NCBI GenBank assembly: GCA_050245975.1
Contig: JBFWWW010000035.1
Location: 1 to 25,518, forward strand
DNA from: JBFWWW01 sp050245975
GTDB taxonomy: Bacteria > Pseudomonadota > Alphaproteobacteria > Rhizobiales > Hyphomicrobiaceae
Direction: 5' to 3'
Length of the DNA: 25,518 nt
Shown piece by piece: positions 1 to 7,628 of the stretch. The notes under the pieces were generated by a model. The model was not told the origin of the DNA. It did not search any database and saw only the letters and a list, made by a program, of their open reading frames with translations. The stretch's first letter is position 1. Every line of letters begins with the position of its first letter. The position numbers and the translations under genes are program-made.

Positions 1-5
1 CCACA

Positions 6-515
6 ATGCAGCGCGTCCTCGTCATCGGCATCTCGGGCGCGGGCAAGAGCACGTTCTCGCGCGCGCTTGCCGACAGGACGGGACTGCCGCTCGTCCACCT
101 CGACAAGGCGTTCTGGCAGCCGGGCTGGGTCGAGACGCGGCGGCCGCAGTGGCGGGAGAACGTCGTCGAGCTTGCCGCCGCCGCGCGCTGGATCATGGAC
201 GGCAACTACGCCAGCTCGCTCGACCTGCGGCTGCCGCGCGCGGACGCGGTGATCTGGTTCGACTATCCACGGCTCGTCTGCCTCGCCCGCGCCCTGCGGC
301 GCGTCGCCACCAGCTACGGCAGGGTGCGCGCCGACATGGGGCCTGGCTGCCCGGAGCGCATCGACCTCGACTTCCTGCGCTATATCTGGCGGTTCAACGA
401 CCGGCAGCGGCCGCGGATCATCGCCGCGCTGGCGCAATTCGGGGCCCATCTCGACCCCGTGGTGTTTCGCCGCGACGCGGACGTGGCGCGCTACCTCGAC
501 AGCGTTCCGGGCTAA
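6..515 (+). CDS. P-loop kinase-like protein (DNA topology modulation / adenylate-kinase-related family)
   Basis: This 169-residue protein has an N-terminal Walker A loop, G8-x-x-G11-x-G13-K14-S15, directly after the first beta strand. A conserved MDGNY stretch follows at residues 64-68, and then a basic segment (YGRVRADMGPGCPER) resembling the lid of small nucleoside-kinase-like proteins. This pattern matches the family often annotated as 'DNA topology modulation protein' (FlaR-like) or AAA-family ATPase. The family is related to adenylate kinases and its true substrate is generally unknown, so I assign no reaction. The ATG at position 6 fits because the first beta strand begins right after it; the upstream region lies outside the window. 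The next gene, a RatA/COQ10 homologue, starts 30 bases downstream on the same strand, so the two may be co-transcribed. Family assignment is firm and the function is open. Confidence 0.85.
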   Translation: MQRVLVIGISGAGKSTFSRALADRTGLPLVHLDKAFWQPGWVETRRPQWRENVVELAAAARWIMDGNYASSLDLRLPRADAVIWFDYPRLVCLARALRRVATSYGRVRADMGPGCPERIDLDFLRYIWRFNDRQRPRIIAALAQFGAHLDPVVFRRDADVARYLDSVPG

Positions 516-545
516 TCCGGGGCAACGGAGACGAACGGCCAGACC

Positions 546-1031
546 ATGCCCGCCTTCAGCACCACGCGCGACGTCCCGTTCACGGTCCGGCAGATGTACG
601 ATCTCGTCGCCGACGTGGAGCGCTATCCCGAGTTCCTGCCGCTGTGCGAGGCGCTCGCCGTCACCGGACGCGAGCGCAGCGAGGGGCGCGAGGTTCTCAC
701 CGCGCGCATGTCGGTCGGCTACGGCGCGATCCGCGAATCGTTCACCAGCCGCGTCACCCTCGACCCCGCGACGCCGGGCGTGTTTGCCGACTACGTCGAC
801 GGTCCCTTCCGGCACATGGAGAACCGCTGGCACTTCACCGAACGGCCTGGCGGCTGCACGGTCCACTTCGCCATCAGCTACGAGTTCAAGTCCGTGCTGC
901 TGCAGATGCTGGCGGGCGCCGTCTTCGAACAGGCGTTCCGCCGCTTCGCCGAAGCCTTCGAGAACCGCGCGCGCCAGGTCTATGGGGCGCCGCCCGAAGG
1001 TCAGGGCGCCGCTGCGCCGTCGCACTCCTGA
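546..1031 (+). CDS. ratA: RatA/COQ10 family START-domain protein
   Basis: This 161-residue protein has the single SRPBCC (START-like) fold of the COQ10/RatA family. The early segment PFTVRQMYDLVADVERYPEFLP is the family hallmark, and the C-terminal helix starts near LLQMLAGAVFEQAFRRF. Mitochondrial and alphaproteobacterial relatives bind ubiquinone or its precursors and support respiratory quinone function. The E. coli relative RatA has instead been described as a toxin that blocks ribosomal subunit association. In an alphaproteobacterium the quinone role seems likelier, but the sequence cannot decide. Length is normal for the family. It follows the P-loop gene by 30 bases and is followed by a palindromic repeat element, with convergent cinA beyond it. 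Confidence 0.9.
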   Translation: MPAFSTTRDVPFTVRQMYDLVADVERYPEFLPLCEALAVTGRERSEGREVLTARMSVGYGAIRESFTSRVTLDPATPGVFADYVDGPFRHMENRWHFTERPGGCTVHFAISYEFKSVLLQMLAGAVFEQAFRRFAEAFENRARQVYGAPPEGQGAAAPSHS

Positions 1032-1038
1032 AGCAGCC

Positions 1039-1287
1039 CTAGAGGCTTTCCCGGCTTGGGTGGAAACGCCCCATCCTTGTCATCCCCGCCGAAGCGAAGC
1101 GGAGAGCGGGGACCCAGGACCACAGGCACGCGCCTTGCTCGGGACGCTGGGTCCCGGATGGCCGCTGCGCGGCCTCCGGGATGACAGGGAGAGAGCGAAA
1201 GTCCGCCCACCGTGTCATCCCGGCCGAAGCGCTGCGAGAGCCGGGACCCAGCGACTCGCGAGCCGGCCTGAACCGGAAACGCTCTAG
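1039..1287. repeat. Mosaic palindromic intergenic repeat (REP/BIME- or MITE-like) with imperfect terminal inverted repeats
   Basis: The whole gap between convergent ratA and cinA is built of repeats. Three related units of 38-39 bases occur: 1079-1117 (forward), 1147-1185 (inverted) and 1214-1251 (forward). Each runs from GTCATCCC to GGGACCCAG and contains its own hairpin. Unit 2 folds almost perfectly, pairing 1153-1158 with 1175-1180 and 1160-1165 with 1169-1174 around a TGC loop. The outer ends form an imperfect inverted repeat: 1039-1054 (ctagaggctttcccgg) against 1273-1287 (ccggaaacgctctag). The cinA stop codon (1284-1286 on the minus strand) lies inside the right end. Similar GTCATCCC...GGGACCCAG and CTAGAG...TTTCC sequences are common intergenic repeats in Alphaproteobacteria. 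I see no coding sequence within. Folded RNA from either strand could also help end transcription of ratA and cinA. Confidence 0.75.
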
Positions 1288-1769
1288 AACTGGCCGCGCA
1301 CCAGCGCCAGCGCATCGCGCACCGTTGCGAGCCGGATCTCGCTGCGCGTCCGCGCGCCGTAGCGCTGTTCGAGGTGGCGCGTCTCGCCGCGCTGCGCCGC
1401 CGCGAAATGGACGAGCCCCACCGGCTTGGCTGCCGTGCCGCCGCCGGGTCCGGCAACGCCCGTCACCGCCACCGCGATATCGGCCCGCGAATGGGCAAGC
1501 GCGCCCTCCGCCATGGCGCGCGCGACCTCGGCGCTGACGGCGCCATGGGCTGCGATCAGCGCCGCCGGAACGCCGATCGCTTCGGCTTTCGCCTCGTTGG
1601 AGTAGGTGACGAAGCCGCGCTCGACCACGTCCGAGGAGCCGGCGATCTCGGTGAGGAGCCCGGCGATCAGCCCGCCCGTACAGCTCTCCGCCGTCGCGAG
1701 CTTCAGTCCGGCGGCGCGCAGGTCGGCGAGCAGCCGCTCGGCCTCCTGCAGCATGTCGGTTGGAAACAT
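1284..1769 (-). CDS. cinA: CinA C-terminal domain protein, nicotinamide-nucleotide amidohydrolase (PncC-like)
   Basis: This 161-residue protein consists only of the CinA C-terminal amidohydrolase domain; the N-terminal molybdopterin-binding-like domain of long CinA proteins is absent, as is usual in Alphaproteobacteria. Visible family motifs are TAESCTGGLIAG near residues 26-37, whose serine is the catalytic residue in characterised homologues, then GFVTYSNEAK and VTGVAGPGGG. Enzymes of this family deamidate nicotinamide mononucleotide to nicotinate mononucleotide in pyridine-nucleotide salvage. The start ATG at 1767-1769 is preceded by GGAG at a suitable distance. It lies downstream of the marR-type gene on the same strand, separated by a strong stem-loop. 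Its stop codon falls inside the terminal inverted repeat of the adjoining palindromic element, so the last residues may have been shaped by that insertion. Confidence 0.92.
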   Translation of the reverse strand: MFPTDMLQEAERLLADLRAAGLKLATAESCTGGLIAGLLTEIAGSSDVVERGFVTYSNEAKAEAIGVPAALIAAHGAVSAEVARAMAEGALAHSRADIAVAVTGVAGPGGGTAAKPVGLVHFAAAQRGETRHLEQRYGARTRSEIRLATVRDALALVRGQF

Positions 1770-1790
1770 TCCGCCGCTCTCCGCATGCAG

Positions 1791-1817
1791 AAACGGCGCG
1801 CATCGCGGCGCGCCGTT
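1791..1817 (-). terminator. Stem-loop between the marR-type gene and cinA, candidate intrinsic terminator
   Basis: Positions 1792-1801 (aacggcgcgc) and 1808-1817 (gcgcgccgtt) form a perfect 10-bp inverted repeat around a 6-base loop. Read on the minus strand, the direction of transcription here, the hairpin is followed by a short GTTTCT stretch, a weak T-tract. It lies about 60 bases after the marR-type stop and about 22 bases before the cinA start. It could end marR-type transcripts or act as a structured cinA leader. The hairpin is seen directly; its function is inferred. Confidence 0.5.
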
Positions 1818-1879
1818 GGAAAGCTATCGGGATTTGCCGGCCGACGAAAGCCGCTCAGGCCGCGAGTTCAGGCCGAGAG

Positions 1880-2359
1880 TCAGGCCGCGAGCAGCTTCTC
1901 GGCCTGCGACAGCAGGTTGTCGAGCGTGTTGCGCGATTCCGGTCCCATGACGCGGACGGCCTTGCCCTGCGCGTCCTTCCAGACCGGATAGGCCTGCTGC
2001 ATCACCGTCTGACCTTTCGGCGTCAGGTGCAGTCCGCGCCCGCGCCGTCCGGCCGGCGGGTCCATGTTGATGTGGCCCAGCGCCAGCAGGCGCTTCAGGT
2101 TGCGCGATAGGGTCGATTTCTCGATGTCGAGCGAATGGCCGATCTCGACGGCCGTGATGCCGTCCTGCTGCGCGAGCTGCGTCAGCAGCGTGAACTGGCT
2201 TGCCGTGATGCCCAGCGGACGCAGCGCGTCGTCATAGACGCGCGTCACGATGCGGCTCAGCTGGCGCACGCGCGTCGCGAGGCAGGATGCCGCCGTCGTA
2301 TCCGCGATCTCTCCGATGTCCACGCCTGACGTGACGGCCGTTGGTGTCATGATGTTCAT
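1880..2359 (-). CDS. MarR family winged-helix transcriptional regulator
   Basis: This 159-residue protein has the MarR layout: an N-terminal dimerisation helix (about residues 25-50), a winged helix-turn-helix with ITAVEIGHSLDIEKSTLSRNLKRL as recognition region (about 68-92), a basic wing (PPAGRRGRGLHLTPKG, about 100-115), and C-terminal helices closing the dimer interface. MarR proteins usually repress nearby genes and are released by small aromatic or oxidative ligands. Neither ligand nor target can be read from this sequence. The ATG at 2357-2359 is favoured over the in-frame ATG nine bases later because GGAG lies eight bases upstream. The gene sits between ispDF and cinA on the same strand, an uncommon guest there, with 94 bases to the ispDF stop. 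Confidence 0.88.
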   Translation of the reverse strand: MNIMTPTAVTSGVDIGEIADTTAASCLATRVRQLSRIVTRVYDDALRPLGITASQFTLLTQLAQQDGITAVEIGHSLDIEKSTLSRNLKRLLALGHINMDPPAGRRGRGLHLTPKGQTVMQQAYPVWKDAQGKAVRVMGPESRNTLDNLLSQAEKLLAA

Positions 2360-2453
2360 CGCGATCTCCGTCCGCGCCCGTGGTCATACAACCCCATAGG
2401 CATGCATGCCGCGATTCTAGCCGCCCGTGCAACGGGCGCGGGCCCGGAACGAC

Positions 2454-3617
2454 TCAGAAAATGACGGTTGCCGATGCCATGGCCGCGATCCCCTCGCGAC
2501 GGCCGGTGAAGCCGAGGCCCTCGGTCGTCGTGGCCTTCACGCTCACGCGCTCGGGCGCGACGGCCAGCACCTCCGCGATGCGGGCCCGCATGGCGTCGCG
2601 ATGCGGGCCGATCTTCGGTGCTTCGCACAGCAGCGTCACGTCGGCATTGGTGATGCGGCCCCCGCGCTCGCCGACCCGGCGCGCCGCCTCGGCGAGGAAG
2701 ATGTGGGAGGCCGCGCCCTTCCAGCGCGGATCGGTGTTGACGAAGTGCGTGCCGATATCGCCGTCGCCGATGGTCCCGAGCAGGGCGTCGGTCAGCGCAT
2801 GCAGGCCGACATCGGCGTCGGAGTGGCCCTCGAGCGTGTGCGTGTGGGCGATCCTGACGCCGCACAGCCACACATGATCGCCGGGCGCGAAGCGGTGCAC
2901 GTCGAAGCCGCTGCCGACGCGCACGTCCGGTCCCGGCTGCCTCAGGATGCGCTCCGCCATATCCAGGTCGTCCCGTGTCGTGAGCTTGATGTTCCCGGCC
3001 TCGCCGGCGACCAGCGCCACGTCGAGGCCCGCCGCTTCCGCCACCGCCGCGTCGTCCGTCGGGTCGGCGTTGCGGTCGAGCGCGCGGTGTGCGGCGAGGA
3101 TCGCCTCGAACCGGAAGCCTTGCGGCGTCTGCGCGCGCCAGAGCCGGGCGCGATCGACCGTGGCGGCGATCAGGCCGTCGCCGCCCGCGCGCTTGAGCGT
3201 ATCGGTGAGCGGCAGCGCCGCGATCGCGCCGGCATGGCTGTCGAGCGCGGCCAGCACCCTGTCGATGACGGCAGCGGACACGAACGGCCGTGCCGCATCG
3301 TGGATCAGCACCCGGCCGGGGCCGAGAGGCGCCAGCGCGTCCAGGCCGGCCAGCACCGATAGCCGCCGCGTCGCCCCGCCTGGAACCCATGGCAGCAGCC
3401 GGTCCGCGAGGCCGGCGATCGCGGCGTCGTAGAGCGCCTCGTCCTGCGGACGGATGACCACCTGCACGTGCCGGATCGCCGGATGGGCCGCAAACGCGCC
3501 GATCGTGCGGGTCAGCACCGCCTTGCCGGCGACGGCCGCGTATTGTTTGGGCGGTTCGCCGGCCTTGGCGGCGCGTGTGCCGCCGCCGCCGGCAACGATG
3601 AGTACGGCCGTCGTCAC
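2454..3617 (-). CDS. ispDF: Bifunctional IspD/IspF (MEP cytidylyltransferase / MEcPP synthase)
   Basis: This 387-residue fusion carries out two steps of the methylerythritol phosphate route to isoprenoids. The IspD half (about 1-230) couples CTP to 2-C-methyl-D-erythritol 4-phosphate; it shows the nucleotide loop AGGGGTRA (9-16) with PKQY after it, LIHDAARPF and TPQGFR. The IspF half (about 232-387) forms the cyclodiphosphate; it shows FDVHRF with metal-binding D239 and H241, then GHSDADV, GDGDIG and the C-terminal TTTEGLGFTGRREG. Fusion of the two is typical of Alphaproteobacteria. The open frame reaches an ATG at 3734, but the GTG at 3615-3617 is the better start. It has GGAG eight bases upstream, and the protein then begins at the first IspD beta strand with the usual family length. 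It diverges from dusB. Confidence 0.93.
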   Translation of the reverse strand: MTTAVLIVAGGGGTRAAKAGEPPKQYAAVAGKAVLTRTIGAFAAHPAIRHVQVVIRPQDEALYDAAIAGLADRLLPWVPGGATRRLSVLAGLDALAPLGPGRVLIHDAARPFVSAAVIDRVLAALDSHAGAIAALPLTDTLKRAGGDGLIAATVDRARLWRAQTPQGFRFEAILAAHRALDRNADPTDDAAVAEAAGLDVALVAGEAGNIKLTTRDDLDMAERILRQPGPDVRVGSGFDVHRFAPGDHVWLCGVRIAHTHTLEGHSDADVGLHALTDALLGTIGDGDIGTHFVNTDPRWKGAASHIFLAEAARRVGERGGRITNADVTLLCEAPKIGPHRDAMRARIAEVLAVAPERVSVKATTTEGLGFTGRREGIAAMASATVIF

Positions 3618-3698
3618 TGCTGCTCTCCGGATGCGCGCTCCTCCTTGCCAGCCCGGTCGCCCGGCGGCAAGACGCTGTTGAGACGGGCAATTTTTGCG

Positions 3699-3728
3699 CT
3701 TGCGAAGGCGCCACGCGATGCCTATGCT
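3699..3728 (+). promoter_or_regulatory. Candidate sigma-70-type promoter for dusB-ntr operon
   Basis: CTTGCG at 3699-3704 and TATGCT at 3723-3728 are separated by 18 bases, resembling an alphaproteobacterial housekeeping promoter. Transcription would start near 3735, about 37 bases before the dusB ATG. The divergent ispDF promoter must lie in the same 154-base gap, but I found no convincing minus-strand match. This is a by-eye match only. Confidence 0.3.
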
Positions 3729-3771
3729 GCCCAATAGACGTGCAACAACCTGAGATGCCTATTTTTTAATC

Positions 3772-4812
3772 ATGTCCGCCTCCGATCCAGGCAATTCAGC
3801 ACAGCGCCCGTTCCGCATCGGCGCGATCGAGCCGCGCAATCGCGTGCTGCTGGCGCCGATGTCCGGCGTGAGCGATCTGCCGTTCCGCCAACTTGCCAGC
3901 GATCTCGGCGCCGGTCTCGTGGTGTCCGAGATGGTGGCGAGCGCCGATCTCGCTCGATCGCACCGGAAAATCGAGCGCAAGGCCGCCCGCGGCGCCATCC
4001 GCCCGTTCGTCCTGCAACTCGTGGGCTGCGAGGCGCACTGGATGGCCGAAGGCGCGCGCATCGCGGAAGCGCGCGGCGCCGACGTCATCGACATCAACAT
4101 GGGCTGCCCCGCGCGCGAGGTGACGGGCCGGCTGTCGGGCTCCGCCCTCATGCGCGACCTCGATCATGCGCTGGGCCTCATCACCGCCGTCATCGCCGCC
4201 GTCCGCGTTCCCGTTTCGCTGAAGATGCGGCTCGGCTGGGACGATGCGAGCCGCAACGCGCCCGAGCTCGCCCGCCGCGCCGAGGACGCCGGCATCTCGC
4301 TCATCAGCGTGCACGGCCGCACGCGCTGCCAGTTCTTCAAGGGCCGCGCCGACTGGGGCTATGTCGCCCGCGTCCGCGAAGCCGTTTCGGTGCCCGTGGT
4401 CGTGAACGGCGACATCGCCACACCCGCGGAGGCGGCCTCTGCTCTTGCGCAGTCGGGTGCCGATGCGGTGATGATCGGGCGCGGTGCCTACGGCGCCCCC
4501 TGGCAGCCGGGGCGCATTGCGCGCGCGCTTGCGACCGGCCGCGATCCCGGCCCGCCGCCGCTTGCGGAGCAGGGGCGCATCGCGCTCTCCCACGTCGAGG
4601 CGATGCTCGCCCACTACGGCCGCGAGCTGGGCCTCAGGCAGGCGCGCAAGCACATCGGCTGGTATCTCGCCGGCAGCGGGCGCGACGCGGCCGTCGTCAA
4701 AGCCTGGCGCCGCCGCCTGTGCACCGAGGACGACGCCGGCCGCGCGCTGGCGGGCCTCGCCGATTTCTACCGCTGCCGCGATCCCGGCTCGCCGTTGGAG
4801 TGCGCCGCATGA
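3772..4812 (+). CDS. dusB: tRNA-dihydrouridine synthase B (NifR3 family)
   Basis: This 346-residue FMN enzyme reduces uridines to dihydrouridine in tRNA. The N-terminal TIM barrel shows LLAPMSGVSDLPFRQLA near residues 24-40, the catalytic-cysteine motif INMGCPA with C112, LKMRLGWDD, and the FMN/substrate motif VHGRTRCQFFKG followed by ADW. VNGDI and MIGRGAYGAPW mark the phosphate-binding end of the barrel, and a C-terminal helical domain binds tRNA. The gene was first called nifR3 because in Rhodobacter and relatives it heads the ntrBC operon, as here. Its stop overlaps the ntrB start as ATGA, indicating translational coupling. In this family, coupling to nitrogen control appears to be through shared transcription. 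Confidence 0.95.
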   Translation: MSASDPGNSAQRPFRIGAIEPRNRVLLAPMSGVSDLPFRQLASDLGAGLVVSEMVASADLARSHRKIERKAARGAIRPFVLQLVGCEAHWMAEGARIAEARGADVIDINMGCPAREVTGRLSGSALMRDLDHALGLITAVIAAVRVPVSLKMRLGWDDASRNAPELARRAEDAGISLISVHGRTRCQFFKGRADWGYVARVREAVSVPVVVNGDIATPAEAASALAQSGADAVMIGRGAYGAPWQPGRIARALATGRDPGPPPLAEQGRIALSHVEAMLAHYGRELGLRQARKHIGWYLAGSGRDAAVVKAWRRRLCTEDDAGRALAGLADFYRCRDPGSPLECAA

Positions 4813-5930
4813 GCATCGACGCCCTGCGCGAACGGACCGGCGCCCGCCGCCACATCGAGCATGACGTGCTGCTCGCCGCGCTGCCGCATCCGATCCTGGT
4901 TCTCGGCGAGGAGGATCGCGTCCTCTACGCCAACGCCGCCGCCGAGGTGTTCTTCTCGGCGAGCCAGGCCATGCTCAAGCGCCAGTCGCTGCAGGACATC
5001 GTCGCTTTCGGCAGTCCGCTCGCCGCCCTCGCGGCCCAGGTCCGCCGCACCGGCGCGACGGTCAACGAGTACGGCGTCGACGTCGACCAGCCGCGCCACG
5101 GCACGCAGAAGCTCGTCGACGTCTGCGGCCTGCCGCTCGCCGAACAGCCCGGCCTCATCGTGCTGATGCTGCAGCAGCGCTCCATGGCGCAGATGATCGA
5201 GCGCCAGATCGTCCACCGCGCCGCCGCGCGCTCCGTGTCCGGCCTCGCGGCCGTGCTGGCGCACGAGATCAAGAACCCGCACACGGGCATCCGCGGTGCC
5301 GCCCAGCTTCTCGAGCCCGGTCTCAAGCCCGAGGACCGCACGCTCACCCAGCTCATCTGCACCGAGACCGACCGCATCCGCACGCTCGTCGACCGCATGG
5401 AGGTGTTCGGCGACGAGCGGCCGCTGCCCACCGAGCCCGTCAACATCCACGTCGTTCTCGACCACGTGCGCAAGCTGGCGGAGACGGGCTTTGCCAGCGG
5501 GGTGCGCTTCAGCGAGGACTACGATCCTTCGCTGCCGGCGGTGTCCGGCAACCGCGACAAGCTGATCCAGGCCTTCCTCAACCTCGTCAAGAACGCCGCC
5601 GAGGCCATTTCCGAGACGGGCGAGAACGGCCGCATCGCGCTGCGCACGGCGTTCCGCCCCGGTGTGCGCCTCTCGGTGCCGGGCGCCAGCACGCGCATCG
5701 CCCTGCCGCTGATGATCGAGGTCGAGGACAACGGCACCGGCATCGCCGACAGCCTCAAGCCGCATCTCTTCGACCCCTTCGTCACCACCAAGCGCATGGG
5801 CACCGGCCTCGGCCTTGCCCTCGTCGCCAAGATCATCGGTGACCACGGCGGCATCATCGAATGTGAGTCCGTGCCACGCCGCACGGTGTTCCGCGTCCTG
5901 CTTCCGATGCGCGACAGCCGGCCGCGCTGA
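4809..5930 (+). CDS. ntrB: Nitrogen regulation sensor histidine kinase NtrB
   Basis: This 373-residue cytoplasmic kinase phosphorylates NtrC when nitrogen is limiting and dephosphorylates it when PII signals sufficiency. It has a PAS domain (about 20-120), a HisKA dimerisation helix with LAHEIKNP where H152 is the phosphoacceptor, and a HATPase domain. The latter shows an N-box (FLNLVKNAAEAI), G1 (VEDNGTGI) and G2 (GTGLGLALV). The residue after HEIKNP is histidine (H158), where most NtrB proteins carry leucine; the rest of the helix (GIRGAAQLLE) is standard. The open frame extends 90 bases upstream, but the ATG at 4809 gives the usual N-terminus and overlaps the dusB stop as ATGA. ntrC follows after 17 bases. 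Confidence 0.95.
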   Translation: MSIDALRERTGARRHIEHDVLLAALPHPILVLGEEDRVLYANAAAEVFFSASQAMLKRQSLQDIVAFGSPLAALAAQVRRTGATVNEYGVDVDQPRHGTQKLVDVCGLPLAEQPGLIVLMLQQRSMAQMIERQIVHRAAARSVSGLAAVLAHEIKNPHTGIRGAAQLLEPGLKPEDRTLTQLICTETDRIRTLVDRMEVFGDERPLPTEPVNIHVVLDHVRKLAETGFASGVRFSEDYDPSLPAVSGNRDKLIQAFLNLVKNAAEAISETGENGRIALRTAFRPGVRLSVPGASTRIALPLMIEVEDNGTGIADSLKPHLFDPFVTTKRMGTGLGLALVAKIIGDHGGIIECESVPRRTVFRVLLPMRDSRPR

Positions 5931-5947
5931 CAACGAGAGAACCGCCC

Positions 5948-7390
<1,443 letters not shown>

Positions 7391-7628
7391 CGGGCGTGCG
7401 ACCGGCCGGAACCCTGACCAGGCCTCCACCGGCTTTACTTGACGTGGATTTGCCGAGTGACTAAGTCGATTGTCGCGGAAATGCCACACTTGTTGTGATG
7501 GGTGTGATCGCGGCGCTGCAATTGAGCCGCACCGCGGGGGCGCGGGCCCAAGTCATTGGTTCCGCTCGGCACACGGCACCGCCCCCGGGACGAACTGAAC
7601 ACAAAACCGGCTGCACACAAGGTCAGGG
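7391..7628 (+). other. Intergenic region upstream of ntrY, probable site of an ntrYX promoter
   Basis: This 238-base gap is long compared with the near-continuous dusB-ntrB-ntrC spacing and suggests ntrYX can be transcribed separately. A TTGACG hexamer at 7439-7444 is a good -35 match, but the hexamer 17 bases on (TAAGTC, 7462-7467) is a poor -10. I found no FNR box, no NtrC-type dyad and no sigma-54 promoter with correct spacing. No gene is apparent. Confidence 0.3.

Noticed and set aside
1079..1251. Short repeats considered as a CRISPR array
   Set aside because: Only three imperfect units, the middle one inverted, with unequal spacing and no cas genes; they are palindromic repeats.
7470..7490. 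TGT...ACA half-sites upstream of ntrY resembling a NifA binding site
   Set aside because: The spacer is 12 bases rather than 10, and there is no sigma-54 promoter with correct spacing nearby.
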